Positions 8,997 to 19,050 of a DNA stretch of 64,000 nt are shown here, in pieces. Each line of letters begins with the position of its first letter. The first letter of the stretch is position 1. The position numbers were made by a program, and so were the translations under genes. Origin of the DNA: Akkermansia muciniphila (GTDB lineage Bacteria; Verrucomicrobiota; Verrucomicrobiia; Limisphaerales; BJHT01); the NCBI GenBank assembly GCA_945861535.1, contig CAMAUZ010000004.1:1-64000 (forward strand). Direction: 5' to 3'. A model generated the notes under the pieces. That model ran no database searches. It saw nothing but the letters and a program-made list of their open reading frames with translations, and was not told the origin of the DNA.

Positions 8997-10298
8997 ATGT
9001 TGGACATAAAATTGATTCGCGAGCAGCCGGATTTGGTCCGTCAGCGTCTGGCTTCACGCGGCGGGGGCGATGAAACGCGCGTGACCGAAGTGCTGGCGCT
9101 GGACGAGGCCCGCCGCAAGGCGCTCGTCGAGGTGGAGAAAATCAAGGCCGACCGCAACCGTGTCTCCAAGGAAATCGGCGTCTTGATGGCGCAGAAGAAA
9201 CCCGCCGAAGCCGAAGCCCGCAAACAGGACACGCGCAACCTCGGCGACCGCATCACCGAACTCGATCAGCAGGCCGCAACGGCCGAAGCGGCCCGCGATC
9301 AGCTTATGCTCCGGCTGCCCAATCTGCCCCACGCGTCGGTGCCCGTCGGCCGCACCGCCGAGGACAATCCCGTCGTGCGCATCCACGGCGAAAAACCCAC
9401 GCCGGCCTTCAAGCCCCGCACGCACATCGAATTGTGCGAGCAACTCAAGCTCGTGGATTTCGCGCGCGGGACGAAGCTCTCGGGCAGCGGCTTTCTCCTC
9501 TACACCCACTGGGGCGCAAAACTGGAGCGGGCCTTGATCCAATTCCTCCTCGAACTGCATTCCACGCAGCACGGCTACACCGAAGTTTCGCCGCCCTACA
9601 TTGTCAGCCGCGACTGCATGATCGGCGTCGGGCAGTTCCCGAAATTTGAAGATCAGGCCTACGCCGTGCGCGAAGGCAACGACGACGCGTCGCTCGGTTC
9701 GCTCTACCTCGTGCCCACCGCCGAAGCGCCGGTGGCCAACATCCATCGCGAGGAAATCCTCAAGGAAGCCCAGCTCCCCATCCGCTACTGCGCCTACAGC
9801 CCGTGCTTCCGCGCCGAGGCGGGCGCGGCGGGCGTCGGCACGCGCGGCATGATCCGCGTGCATCAGTTCGACAAGGTCGAGCTGATCAAAATTGTGAAGC
9901 CGCAGCACGGCTTCGACGAACTCGAGGCGATGGTGGCCAACGCCGAGAAGGTGCTCCAGTTGCTCGGCCTGCATTATCGCGTCGTGCTGCTCTGCAGCGG
10001 CGACATGGGCTTCGCCAGCGCCAAGACTTACGACATCGAAGTCTGGGCGCCGGGTCAGGGAAGCTATCTCGAAGTCTCCAGTTGCTCGAACTGCGAGGAC
10101 TACCAGTCGCGCCGGATGAACCTGCGCTTCAAGGCCGAGACCGGGGAGAATATTTTTCCCCACCTCCTCAATGGCAGCGGCACCGCGCTGGCGCGCCTCT
10201 TTGTGGCGCTTCTGGAAACCCACCAGCAAGCCGACGGCACCGTGCTGATCCCCGAGCCGCTGCGGCCTTATCTGAAGACCGACCGCCTCGTGCCCTGA
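8997..10298 (+). CDS. serS: Seryl-tRNA synthetase
   Basis: MLDIKLIREQPDLVRQRLASRG N-terminus; LYLVPTAEAPVANIHREEI, FRAEAGAAGVGTRGMIRVHQFDKVE, SCSNCEDYQSRRMNLRF, LNGSGTALARLFVALLE. Confidence 0.97.
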   Translation: MLDIKLIREQPDLVRQRLASRGGGDETRVTEVLALDEARRKALVEVEKIKADRNRVSKEIGVLMAQKKPAEAEARKQDTRNLGDRITELDQQAATAEAARDQLMLRLPNLPHASVPVGRTAEDNPVVRIHGEKPTPAFKPRTHIELCEQLKLVDFARGTKLSGSGFLLYTHWGAKLERALIQFLLELHSTQHGYTEVSPPYIVSRDCMIGVGQFPKFEDQAYAVREGNDDASLGSLYLVPTAEAPVANIHREEILKEAQLPIRYCAYSPCFRAEAGAAGVGTRGMIRVHQFDKVELIKIVKPQHGFDELEAMVANAEKVLQLLGLHYRVVLLCSGDMGFASAKTYDIEVWAPGQGSYLEVSSCSNCEDYQSRRMNLRFKAETGENIFPHLLNGSGTALARLFVALLETHQQADGTVLIPEPLRPYLKTDRLVP

Positions 10299-10368
10299 GA
10301 ACGCCACCCACCGCCGGTCACTCGTCACGCAGCACCCATCACGCAGCACGCGTCCCCCTTCCCCCCGC

Positions 10369-11835
10369 ATGAGAATCCTCCTGGGTGCCAGCGAACTCTT
10401 CCCCTACTCGAAGACCGGCGGCCTCTCCGACATGGTGGGCGCGCTGGCCAAATGGCTCGCCAAAGCCGGTCACGACGTCGGCGTCGTGACCCCGCTCTAC
10501 CGCGGCATCGCCGAGCAATTTCCCGAACTCAAGCCCTTCGATTACCACCTCGATCTCCCCCTCGGCGCGCGGACCGTGAGCGCGCGAGTCCACACACTCG
10601 CCGCGGCCCCGCGGCTCACGATCTACTTCATCGATGTCCCCGAGTTCTACGACCGGTCGGCCCCGTATCAGGACAACGGCGTGGATTATCCGGATAACGC
10701 CGAGCGCTTCATCTACTTCGCCAAGTGCGTGGCGCATCTCGGCCGCTATCTCCCCTGGCGGCCCGAGCTGGTGCATGTCCACGACTGGCAGGCCGCGTTG
10801 GTGCCGACCTTCCTGCTGGATTACCGGCTGCGCGCGGGCGTCGGCAACCAACCGCGCACCTGCTTCACCATTCACAACCTCGCGTTCCAAGGCACCTTCC
10901 CGCGCGCGAAATATCCGCTCACGAATCTGCCGTGGGATTATTTCCAACCCGCCGGCCTCGAGTTCTACAGCAGCCTGAACTGCCTGAAAGCCGGCATCCT
11001 CCACGCCGACCAGATCACCACTGTGAGCGCCCGCTACGCCCGCGAGATCACCACCGAGGAATTCGGCTGCGGCCTTGACGGCGCATTGCGCGGACGCGCC
11101 GGCGCGATCATCGGCATCTTGAACGGGGTCGATTACGAAGAGTGGAACACCGTGGAAAATCCGCACCTCGAACATCCGTACTCCGTGCGCGACCTCTCCG
11201 GCAAGGCCGCGGGAAAAGCCGCGCTCCAGCAGGAAATGGGACTGCCCGTCCGCGCCGACGTGCCGCTGTTTGGCAGCGTGACGCGGCTCACCGATCAGAA
11301 GGGCGTGGACCTCCAGTTGAGCGCGCTCGAGGAGATGCTCGCGACCAATCTCCAGTTCGTCCTGCTCGGCAGCGGCGCGCGCCCGTTCGAGGCGGCGTTC
11401 CGCGATTTGCAAAAACGGTTCCCCAGGCAGGTCGCCGTGCGCATCGGCTTCGACCAGGGCCTGTCGCATCGCATCGAGGCGGGCTGCGATTTTTTCCTTA
11501 TGCCCTCGCGCTTCGAGCCGTGCGGTCTGAACCAGATGTACAGCCTGCGCTACGGCACCATCCCGATCGTGCGTCGCACCGGCGGCCTCGACGATTCAGT
11601 CGTGGATGCCGCCGACGCCGCGGATCCCACCGAGGCCGCCGCCCGCGCCAACGGCATCAAGTTTTCCGACTGCTCCGCCGCCGCGCTGGTCCGGGCCATC
11701 CGCAAGGCCCTCGCCGTGTACGAAGATGCCGCCGTGCTGCGACAGTTTCGGGCCAATGCGATGACGGCGGATTTCTCGTGGGCGGGCACGGCGAAGCGCT
11801 ACGCGGACGTTTACAGGGAGATTCTGGCTCGCTAG
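10369..11835 (+). CDS. glgA: Glycogen synthase (GT5)
   Basis: MRILLGASELFPYSKTGGLSDMVGALAKWLAKAGHDV; VHVHDWQAALVPTFLL; FTIHNLAFQGTFP; LMPSRFEPCGLNQMYSLRYGTIPIVRRTGGLDDSV. Confidence 0.97.
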   Translation: MRILLGASELFPYSKTGGLSDMVGALAKWLAKAGHDVGVVTPLYRGIAEQFPELKPFDYHLDLPLGARTVSARVHTLAAAPRLTIYFIDVPEFYDRSAPYQDNGVDYPDNAERFIYFAKCVAHLGRYLPWRPELVHVHDWQAALVPTFLLDYRLRAGVGNQPRTCFTIHNLAFQGTFPRAKYPLTNLPWDYFQPAGLEFYSSLNCLKAGILHADQITTVSARYAREITTEEFGCGLDGALRGRAGAIIGILNGVDYEEWNTVENPHLEHPYSVRDLSGKAAGKAALQQEMGLPVRADVPLFGSVTRLTDQKGVDLQLSALEEMLATNLQFVLLGSGARPFEAAFRDLQKRFPRQVAVRIGFDQGLSHRIEAGCDFFLMPSRFEPCGLNQMYSLRYGTIPIVRRTGGLDDSVVDAADAADPTEAAARANGIKFSDCSAAALVRAIRKALAVYEDAAVLRQFRANAMTADFSWAGTAKRYADVYREILAR

Positions 11836-11894
11836 GGTCCGCTGCATCAACCGGGGGCAACTCCAATCGCGGAGCGCTGAACCGGGGAGAAACA

Positions 11895-12221
11895 GTGGAA
11901 AAGCCGGCCAATCAAGACACGGTCAAGTGCGCCAAGTTCGGCCACCGCAATCCACGCGGATCGGTCGAGTGCTCCCATTGTTCCGCACACCTCTACATCG
12001 AGTGTCCCCACTGCAACCACCGCAACCCGCGCTCGCGGCGCTCCTGCTCCGAGTGCGGCAAACGCCTCCGGCATGGAGTGCTCAAGAAAATGAAGCGCTG
12101 GGTCTTTGGGCGCGGCCGCAAACACACCATCATCCTCACGGGGATCACGATCGTGCTCGTCTTCCTCCTCTGCTGGGGTGCGTTCGCCGTGGCCGAGATT
12201 CGGCTCTTCGATTTCCGCTGA
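11895..12221 (+). CDS. Small zinc-ribbon protein with C-terminal TM helix (GTG start)
   Basis: Multiple Cys pairs (VKCAKFGHRNPRGSVECSHCSAHLYIECPHCNHRNPRSRRSCSECGKR) then IILTGITIVLVFLLCWGAFAV. Confidence 0.65.
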   Translation: MEKPANQDTVKCAKFGHRNPRGSVECSHCSAHLYIECPHCNHRNPRSRRSCSECGKRLRHGVLKKMKRWVFGRGRKHTIILTGITIVLVFLLCWGAFAVAEIRLFDFR

Positions 12222-12395
12222 CCAGGCTTCCCGTCCGACGGGCGGCCACGTTGCGGTGCTTCCAGTACGAATTGGCGAGGCTTCACCCGCGGCCGCCGCG
12301 CCCCGTTGTCAAAGGCCAAGTGCGGGCTGGATATTTGGAATGCCGATTCTAAGGTGCCCAGGTCTCGACCAACTTGGAAACCGACCGCACTCATC

Positions 12396-12686
12396 ATGAC
12401 ACCAAACCTCGTCCTGTGGATTTACATCGTCCTGCTCATCGTCGGCGGCCTCATCGGCTTCCTGAAAGCGGGGAGCAAAGCGTCGATCATCGCGTCGGTG
12501 ATCTGCGCGATCCCGCTGATTATTTGCAACGTCGTCGCGGTGCCGCCGTGGCTCGCCGACGTGTTCGTCGCGGTGCTGCTGGTGTATTTCGGCATGAAGT
12601 TTGCCAAGGGGCGCAAGTTCATGCCGGCGGGTTTCATGACGATCCTCAGCATCGTCACGCTGATCCTGCGGCAGGTGCTCAAGTGA
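12396..12686 (+). CDS. TMEM14-like small membrane protein
   Basis: YIVLLIVGGLIGFLKAGSKASIIASV...LLVYFGMKFAKGRKFMPAGFMTILSIVTLILRQVL matches the TMEM14 (PF03647) pattern. Confidence 0.8.
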   Translation: MTPNLVLWIYIVLLIVGGLIGFLKAGSKASIIASVICAIPLIICNVVAVPPWLADVFVAVLLVYFGMKFAKGRKFMPAGFMTILSIVTLILRQVLK

Positions 12687-12718
12687 CCTAGCCGCGCCTT
12701 TCGCGCCCGCGACGCGCC

Positions 12719-15379
12719 GTGCAGCGCTCCCTTCCCATCTGGCAGATTCACGCGGCGATCCTCGCGGATTTACGCGCGGGAAACCGCCTCGTGCTCGTCG
12801 CGCCCACCGGCTCGGGCAAGACCACGCAGGTGCCGCAGATGCTCCTCGACGCCGGCCTCGCGGGCGCCGGCAAGATCGTCGTGCTCCAGCCCCGCCGCGT
12901 CGCCGCGCGCACGGTGGCCGCGCGCGTGGCGTGGGAACGCAACAGCCGGATCGGCGACGAGGTCGGCTACCAGATTCGCTTCGAGGACCGCACCAGTCCG
13001 GGCACGCGCATTTCGTTTGTGACCGAGGGCGTGCTGTTGCGCTGGTTGCAAGAGGACCGCGATCTGCGCGGCATCGGCGCGGTGTTGTTCGATGAATTTC
13101 ACGAGCGCAATCTGCTGAGCGACGTTTCCCTCGCGCTCGTGAAGCGCTTGCAGGAAACCCGCCGCCCCGACCTCAAGCTGGTCGTCATGTCCGCCACGCT
13201 GGACGCCGAACCCGTCGCCAATTACCTCGCCGCGCCCGCCACGCCAGACCTCCCCTGCCCCATCCTCGTTTCCGAAGGCCAGAGCTTTCCCGTCGAAGTC
13301 CGCTACCAAACCGTCCGCGACCAGCGCCCGATTTCTGAGCAAGCCGCCGAGACCATCGCGCGCATCATCAACTCCGGCGCGGTGGGCGACGTGCTTGTCT
13401 TCATGCCCGGCATGGCCGAGATCAACGCCACGATCAACGCCGTCAGCCACGAGAAATTCCGCGAGCGCGTCGCGTGCATCCCGCTCCACGGCGACCTGCC
13501 CGCCGAGGAGCAGGACCGCGCCTTCGCCCCAAATCCACTGCGCAAAGTCGTCGTATCCACCAACGTCGCCGAGACCAGCGTGACCATCGACGGCATCCGC
13601 CACGTCGTGGACGCCGGCCTTGCGCGCGTCGCCCGCTACGACGCCGAGCGCGGCATCGGCACGCTCTTTCTCGAGGAAATCAGCCGCGCCTCCGCCGACC
13701 AGCGCAAAGGCCGCGCCGGCCGCACCGCCCCCGGCACCTGCCACCGGCTCTGGACCGAGAGCGGGCACCTCAACCGCGCCGAACGCAACACGCCGGAAAT
13801 CCAGCGCAGCGACCTCGCCGAAGTCGTGCTGCTCCTCCATTCGCTCGGCATCCGGCGCGCGGCGGAATTCGACTGGCTCGATCATCCCGATCCGCAGTCC
13901 GTCGAGCGTGCCGAACAACTCCTCCGCATCCTCGGCGCGCTCGCCGTGGCCACCGACGCGTCCGACCGCGACCACGACATCACCGCGCTGGGCCGCCAGA
14001 TGCTGCGCCTGCCGTTGCATCCGCGGTACTCCCGCATGTTGCTTGAGGCCGCCCGCCGCGGTTGCGTGCGCGACGCCGCGCTGTGCGCCGCGCTCGTGAG
14101 CGGCCGGGACCTGCTCACCCGTTTCAACCGAGACGATCGCGGCGCGACCGAGACGCGCGACAATTTTGAAACCAACGACGCCTCGGATTTTTTCACGCTG
14201 ATGCGCGCCTTCGAGTTCGCCTGCGACGTGCGCTTCAGCGTTGAGGAATGCCGCCGCGCCGGCGTCCACGCGCAGACCGCGCGGCAGGTGGGCCAGACGT
14301 GGGAGCAGATTTTGCAGATCGCCGAATCGCACGGACTCGGCACCTCCCCTGCCCTGCCCGCCGCATCAGGCGCCTCGCCCGCATCGCCTGCGGCCACTGC
14401 GTCCACCGCCCGCCCGAACCCCGACGCGCTGCTGCGCTGCATCGCCACGGGCTTCATTGACCAGCTCTGCCTGCGCCGCGATCAGGGCACGCTCGAATGC
14501 GACCTGCCCGGCGGCCGCCACGCCACACTGATGCGTGAGAGCGTCGTGCAAAAAGCCCCGCTCTTCGCCGCCGCCACACTGCGTGAGGTCGAGACGCGCG
14601 GAGCCGCGCGCACGCTCGCCGGCCTCGCCACCGCCGTGCGCCGCGAATGGTTCGCCGAAATGTTTCCGCACCTGCTCGGATCACGCGTCGAGCACCTCTA
14701 CGACCGCACGCACAAACGCGTCGCCGCCGTGCGCCAGGAGAAGCTCCTCGGCCTTGTCATCCACCGCGAACACCTCACCGGCGACACCGGCTTCTCGCCC
14801 GCACTCAGCGGCGCGTGCCTCGCCGACGCCCACCTCGAAGGCTGCTTCGAGCTGCCCCTCTTCAACCACGCCGTGAAACAATGGATCGGCCGCGTCAACC
14901 TCGTCGCCGCCGCCCTGCCCGAACTGGACTTCCCCCCGATCAACGCCGCGGCGATTCGCGAGTGCCTCGCCCGCGCCTTCACCGGCCTCAAGCTCGCCAA
15001 GGACGCGCAAGCCCAACCGCTCGACGCCGCCTTCGCCAGCCACCTCGCCCCCGAACAACGCGAGTGGCTCAACGAACTCGCGCCCACCTCCGTCCCGTGG
15101 ACCGACGACCGCCGCCTGAAGCTGCTCTTCGCCGACACGCCCTTCGTTCAGGACGCGCCGCCCGTGCCTCCCGAGGCGCAGGTGAAACTGCACGAGTGCT
15201 TCACCGTCCGCGAGCACCCGCAGCTCTGCGAAGGCAAGGTGCCCGTCAAACTCTGGCTCTGCGCCCCCGACGGCAAACGCCTCGAAGCCACCACCGACTG
15301 GCCCGCCTTCCGCACCACGCACTACCCGAAGCTCCGATCCACCCTGCAAAAAAAATACCCCGGCAATGCGTGGCTCTGA
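12719..15379 (+). CDS. hrpB: ATP-dependent RNA helicase HrpB
   Basis: LVLVAPTGSGKTTQVPQMLLDAGLAGAGKIVVLQPRRVAARTVAARVAWE; VLFDEFHERNLLSDV; VVSTNVAETSVTIDGIRHVVDAGLAR; DQRKGRAGRTAPGTCHRLW; long HrpB-type C-terminus. Confidence 0.95.
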   Translation: MQRSLPIWQIHAAILADLRAGNRLVLVAPTGSGKTTQVPQMLLDAGLAGAGKIVVLQPRRVAARTVAARVAWERNSRIGDEVGYQIRFEDRTSPGTRISFVTEGVLLRWLQEDRDLRGIGAVLFDEFHERNLLSDVSLALVKRLQETRRPDLKLVVMSATLDAEPVANYLAAPATPDLPCPILVSEGQSFPVEVRYQTVRDQRPISEQAAETIARIINSGAVGDVLVFMPGMAEINATINAVSHEKFRERVACIPLHGDLPAEEQDRAFAPNPLRKVVVSTNVAETSVTIDGIRHVVDAGLARVARYDAERGIGTLFLEEISRASADQRKGRAGRTAPGTCHRLWTESGHLNRAERNTPEIQRSDLAEVVLLLHSLGIRRAAEFDWLDHPDPQSVERAEQLLRILGALAVATDASDRDHDITALGRQMLRLPLHPRYSRMLLEAARRGCVRDAALCAALVSGRDLLTRFNRDDRGATETRDNFETNDASDFFTLMRAFEFACDVRFSVEECRRAGVHAQTARQVGQTWEQILQIAESHGLGTSPALPAASGASPASPAATASTARPNPDALLRCIATGFIDQLCLRRDQGTLECDLPGGRHATLMRESVVQKAPLFAAATLREVETRGAARTLAGLATAVRREWFAEMFPHLLGSRVEHLYDRTHKRVAAVRQEKLLGLVIHREHLTGDTGFSPALSGACLADAHLEGCFELPLFNHAVKQWIGRVNLVAAALPELDFPPINAAAIRECLARAFTGLKLAKDAQAQPLDAAFASHLAPEQREWLNELAPTSVPWTDDRRLKLLFADTPFVQDAPPVPPEAQVKLHECFTVREHPQLCEGKVPVKLWLCAPDGKRLEATTDWPAFRTTHYPKLRSTLQKKYPGNAWL

Positions 15380-15392
15380 GGCGTATCTATTC

Positions 15393-15580
15393 AGTGAGGG
15401 CGACAGGAGCGCGGCCTTCAGGCCGCAGAAACGCCCACCCGCAGCCACCGCGTCGTACGCTACAAATGCGTCCTCCCATTCACCATTTGGTGAGTTCCAT
15501 CACACTGTTCGGAAATTCGCTCGCCCGATGCGGGTCGAACGCTTCTGCGGCCTGAAGGCCGCGCTCCTCGGGCCCTCACT
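15393..15580. repeat. Palindromic element, GGAGCGCGGCCTTCAGGCCGCAGAAGC family
   Basis: aggagcgcggccttcaggccgcagaaac ... gcttctgcggcctgaaggccgcgctcct with outer agtgaggg/ccctcact. Confidence 0.9.
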
Positions 15581-15634
15581 GCATTGTTACGGCTGAGCCT
15601 TCTTCCCAATTCGATCCCGATCATTCCTGCCGCC

Positions 15635-16072
15635 ATGTCCTGCGAGATTTTCCACCACCACCACCGCGTCACCTACGCCGAATGCACCGTCGGCAATCAC
15701 GTTTACCACTCGCGCTACCTCGATATGCTCGAAGCCGCGCGCGGAGAATTCTGGCGCGCCCTCGGTGAACCGCTCGAACAACTCCAGCACAGCGGCTTCA
15801 TCTTCCCCGTCATCGAATGCCAACTCCGTTACCGCGCGCCGGCCCGCTACGACGACCTGCTCACCATTGAACTCTGGCTCACCGATCTCGGCCGCGCGCG
15901 CCTCACCTTCGCCTACCGCGTCCTCGGCCCCGCCGGCAAACTTCTCCTCGAGGCCACCACCGAACACGCCTGCACCAGCCTCGAGGAAAAACCCCAACGC
16001 CTCCCCGCGCCCCTCGCTGACAAACTGCGGCGCTTCCTTCGCCCTCCGGCTGTCACTTGCCTCGATCGGTGA
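15635..16072 (+). CDS. Acyl-CoA thioesterase (4HBT/YbgC-like hotdog fold)
   Basis: RVTYAECTVGNHVYHSRYLDMLEAARGEFWRALG...LRYRAPARYDDLLTIELWLTDLGRARLTFAYRV. Confidence 0.9.
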   Translation: MSCEIFHHHHRVTYAECTVGNHVYHSRYLDMLEAARGEFWRALGEPLEQLQHSGFIFPVIECQLRYRAPARYDDLLTIELWLTDLGRARLTFAYRVLGPAGKLLLEATTEHACTSLEEKPQRLPAPLADKLRRFLRPPAVTCLDR

Positions 16073-16160
16073 TTTCAAACAACGGAGGGAAAGCGCGTTC
16101 ACCATGGAACGACGCGACCCGGTCGGAGGTCAGAGTCTCCTCACTTCATCTTTTACAATG

Positions 16161-17627
16161 TCACGCGAGGATGTCCCGGACGACGCGCCCGCTGACGTCG
16201 GTGAGGCGGAAGTCGCGGCCGGCGTAGCGGTAGGTGAAGCGTTCGTGATCGAAGCCGAGGAGGTGCAGGATGGTGGCGTGGAGGTCGTGGACGTGGACGG
16301 GGTTCACGGCGGCGCGGAAGCCGAATTCGTCGGTGGCTCCGTAGGCGGTGCCGCCTTTGGCCCCGCCGCCGGCGAGCCAGACGCTGAAGCCGTAGGGGTT
16401 GTGGTCGCGGCCTTTGGTGGGGGTGCCGGATTTTTGCAACTCGATGGTGGGGGTGCGGCCGAATTCGCCGCCGAAAATGATGAGGGTGTCGTCGAGCATT
16501 CCACGTTGGCGGAGGTCGTGGATGAGGGCGGCGACGGGTTGATCGATCTGCCGGGCGAGGGTGGCGTGTTTGGCGATGTCGTCGTGGTTGTCCCAGGGCT
16601 GGCCGGCACCGTGCCAGAGCTGGACGAAGCGGACGCCGCGTTCGAGGAGGCGGCGGGCGATGAGGGTCTGGCGGGCGTGGACGCCGGTGCCGTAGGCGTT
16701 GCGGATGTGCTCGGGTTCGCGGCTGGTGTCGAAGGCGTCGGCGGCTTCCATTTGCATGCGGAAGGCGAGTTCGAAGCTCTGGATGCGGGCTTCGAGACGC
16801 GGGTCGCGGGTGCGCTGGCGTTGGTGTTCGCGGTTGAGTTCGAGGAGGAGGTCGAGTTGTTCGCGCTGCTCGGCGGGCGTGGCGTGGTGGCTGCGGATGT
16901 TCTCGATGAGTTTCTCGACGCTGGTCTGCTGGGGGTCGATGAAGGTCCCCTGATAGATGCCGGGGAGGAAGCCGGCCTGCCAGTTTTCGCTGTCCTTGAT
17001 AGGATAGCCGCCGGGGCACATGGCGATGAAGCTGGGGAGATTTTGGTTTTCCGCGCCGAGTCCGTAGGTGACCCAGGAGCCGAGGCTGGGGCGGCTTTGG
17101 ACGGCGTCGCCGCAATTCATGAGCATGAGGGACGGCTCGTGATTGGGGACGTTGGCCTGCATGGAACGGATGATGGCGAGGTCGTCGGCGCAGCGGGCGA
17201 CGTTGGGGAAAATGTCGCTGATCTCAAGGCCGCTCTGGCCGTGGGGCGCGAATTTGAAGGGCGAGGGGAAGGCCGCGCCGGTCTTGCGTTCGGTGCGCAG
17301 ATTGGGCGTGGGCAGCGGCTTGCCGGCGTAGCGGGCGAGGGCGGGCTTGGGGTCGAAGGTGTCAACGTGGGACGGGCCGCCGTTGAGGAAAAAGTGGATG
17401 ACGCGTTTGGCTTTCGCGGCGAAGTGCGGCGGGCGTGGCGTGAGGGGATTGGCGTCGGTGGGCGCGAAGGCGGACGCGGACGCGGCGGAGGCGGACGCGG
17501 CGGAGGCGTCGGGGAGGAATGCGGTGGATTCGCCGAGGAAGCTGGCGAGGGAGAGTGCGCCCATGCCCATGCCACTGCGGAGGAGGAAGTCGCGGCGGGA
17601 GGGGGGCGGGTGGAGGGGGTGAGGCAT
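16161..17627 (-). CDS. DUF1501 domain-containing protein (Tat signal, sulfatase-like fold)
   Basis: SRRDFLLRSGMGMGALSLASFLGEST; VIHFFLNGGPSHVDTFDPKPAL; FGGEFGRTPTIE...GRDHNPYGFSVWLAGGGAKGGTAYGATDEFGF. Confidence 0.95.
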   Translation of the reverse strand: MPHPLHPPPSRRDFLLRSGMGMGALSLASFLGESTAFLPDASAASASAASASAFAPTDANPLTPRPPHFAAKAKRVIHFFLNGGPSHVDTFDPKPALARYAGKPLPTPNLRTERKTGAAFPSPFKFAPHGQSGLEISDIFPNVARCADDLAIIRSMQANVPNHEPSLMLMNCGDAVQSRPSLGSWVTYGLGAENQNLPSFIAMCPGGYPIKDSENWQAGFLPGIYQGTFIDPQQTSVEKLIENIRSHHATPAEQREQLDLLLELNREHQRQRTRDPRLEARIQSFELAFRMQMEAADAFDTSREPEHIRNAYGTGVHARQTLIARRLLERGVRFVQLWHGAGQPWDNHDDIAKHATLARQIDQPVAALIHDLRQRGMLDDTLIIFGGEFGRTPTIELQKSGTPTKGRDHNPYGFSVWLAGGGAKGGTAYGATDEFGFRAAVNPVHVHDLHATILHLLGFDHERFTYRYAGRDFRLTDVSGRVVRDILA

Positions 17628-17897
17628 GGGTGGGAGGGGTTGAAGGGTTAAACGGTTGGAGGGTTAAAGCGGGACTGGCGCGCGCTGCGGACGCAATGGT
17701 TTGCTGGCGTGGGGCAGATTTTTGAACGGAGGGGAAAACGCCCAACGTTCAACGCTCAACGTTGAACGCTCAACGAGAGAGGTTGAATCGGGATCTATGG
17801 TTCGTCGTTTGGCGAAGTCGAGCAGGCCACCGTTGGATGGTACGGTCTTGCGGGTGGGGTGGTTGACTCGCTCCACCGTGGAACGTACGGTGCCAGC

Positions 17898-18152
17898 ATG
17901 AGTTTGACCTTGGACATTCCCGACGACGTGATGGCGGCCATCCCGGTGCCTGAAGCGGAGCGGAAGCGTTATTTGTTGCTGGAAATCGCCTGCACGCTTT
18001 ACGCGCGCGAGGTGTTGAGCCTGGGCCAGGCGGCGGAACTCGCCGGCATCCCAAAGTTGGATCTGGGCCTGGAATTGGGCCGCCGCAGCATCCCCCGTCA
18101 TTATTCCGAGACTGAGCTGGCAGCGGACCTGGCGTATGCTCGTGGTGAGTGA
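17898..18152 (+). CDS. UPF0175 family antitoxin-like protein
   Basis: LDIPDDVMAAIPVPEAERKRYLLLEIACTLYAREVLSLGQAAELAGIPK...RSIPRHYSETELAADLAYARGE; overlaps the next PIN-like gene. Confidence 0.85.
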   Translation: MSLTLDIPDDVMAAIPVPEAERKRYLLLEIACTLYAREVLSLGQAAELAGIPKLDLGLELGRRSIPRHYSETELAADLAYARGE

Positions 18153-18627
18153 CACCTCGCCGCTGGCGAACCTCGCGATTCTCGGCCACTTGGATTTGCT
18201 CCGTGAACAGTTCGGGGCCGTGCGTTCGCCGCCGGCCGTGTCGCGGGAGTTGGCGGCACTGCGGAATCCGGGAGCCAAACTTGCGCTGGCGGCCGCGGTC
18301 GAGGCGGGCTGGTTGCAGGCGGTAAGCCTACCGCCCTCAGCCCCATATCCCGGCGAACTCCACGGACTGGACGCGGGCGAAACCGAGGCGCTGCGGCTGG
18401 CTCTCGCCATCAACGCCGACCGCGTGCTCATGGATGAAAAGGAAGGTCGCCAACGCGCGACGAAGCTCGGGGTGCGGACCATCGGCGTCATCGGCATCCT
18501 CATCGTCGCCCGCCAGACCCGGCGGATTGAATCGCTGGCGAACGAGATCGCCCGGTTGCGGCGGGAAGCCGGGTTCTTCGTGGGCCGCGCCTTGGAAGGA
18601 CAGGCGCTGGCCGAGGTGGGGGAATAA
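18136..18627 (+). CDS. PIN-like toxin (DUF3368 family)
   Basis: VVSDTSPLANLAILGHLDLL; LDAGETEALRLALAINADRVLMDEKEGRQRATKLGVRTIGVIGILIVAR; 17-nt overlap with UPF0175 gene. Confidence 0.9.
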   Translation: MLVVSDTSPLANLAILGHLDLLREQFGAVRSPPAVSRELAALRNPGAKLALAAAVEAGWLQAVSLPPSAPYPGELHGLDAGETEALRLALAINADRVLMDEKEGRQRATKLGVRTIGVIGILIVARQTRRIESLANEIARLRREAGFFVGRALEGQALAEVGE

Positions 18628-18718
18628 CCATAGACGGCGGGTGTGAGTCCGCGCTCGTCGGTGGGAGGAAGATTGATGGGCCGGATCATGCGCTCAGGGC
18701 GGGATTTTCCGAACGGTT

Positions 18719-18865
18719 TTACGCGTGTGGAATGCGGCAAATGGGTGCGGTGGATTTGCGGAGAAAACCCGCGAGGGAGAGCGCGCCCATGCCCATGCCG
18801 CTGCGGAGGAGGAAGTCGCGGCGCGAGCGGGGCGTGACTTGGGCGGCGGGAGATTTTGATTTCAT
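18719..18865 (-). pseudogene. Orphan N-terminal fragment of a DUF1501 gene (48 codons then stop)
   Basis: Minus-strand translation MKSKSPAAQVTPRSRRDFLLRSGMGMGALSLAGFLRKSTAPICRIPHA*; near-identical DNA to the 5' end of the DUF1501 gene at about 17519-17605. Confidence 0.8.
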
Positions 18866-19050
18866 GGGTGGCGGTGCGAACTCACTGCCGACGGGAGGTT
18901 TTTTGCAAGTGTTCGATCAGCGGGCAGGTGCCACCGGAAGGTTTTGGAGCGTGCCGTTGCTGGCGGATCGTGCGGGCGGTGCTGCAAGGTCTGAAAGCCT
19001 CCACGTCGTCCGGGCGGACTCGCGGGCGGGCCACCGCGCTCCGGCACGTG

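Noticed and set aside
12770-14332. 520-aa minus ORF opposite hrpB and 630-aa minus ORF opposite the PVC dehydrogenase (49409-51301)
   Set aside because: Antisense GC artefacts opposite strongly supported CDSs.
15765-17651. 628-aa + ORF
   Set aside because: Antisense to DUF1501 gene; glycine/valine/aspartate-rich mirror translation.
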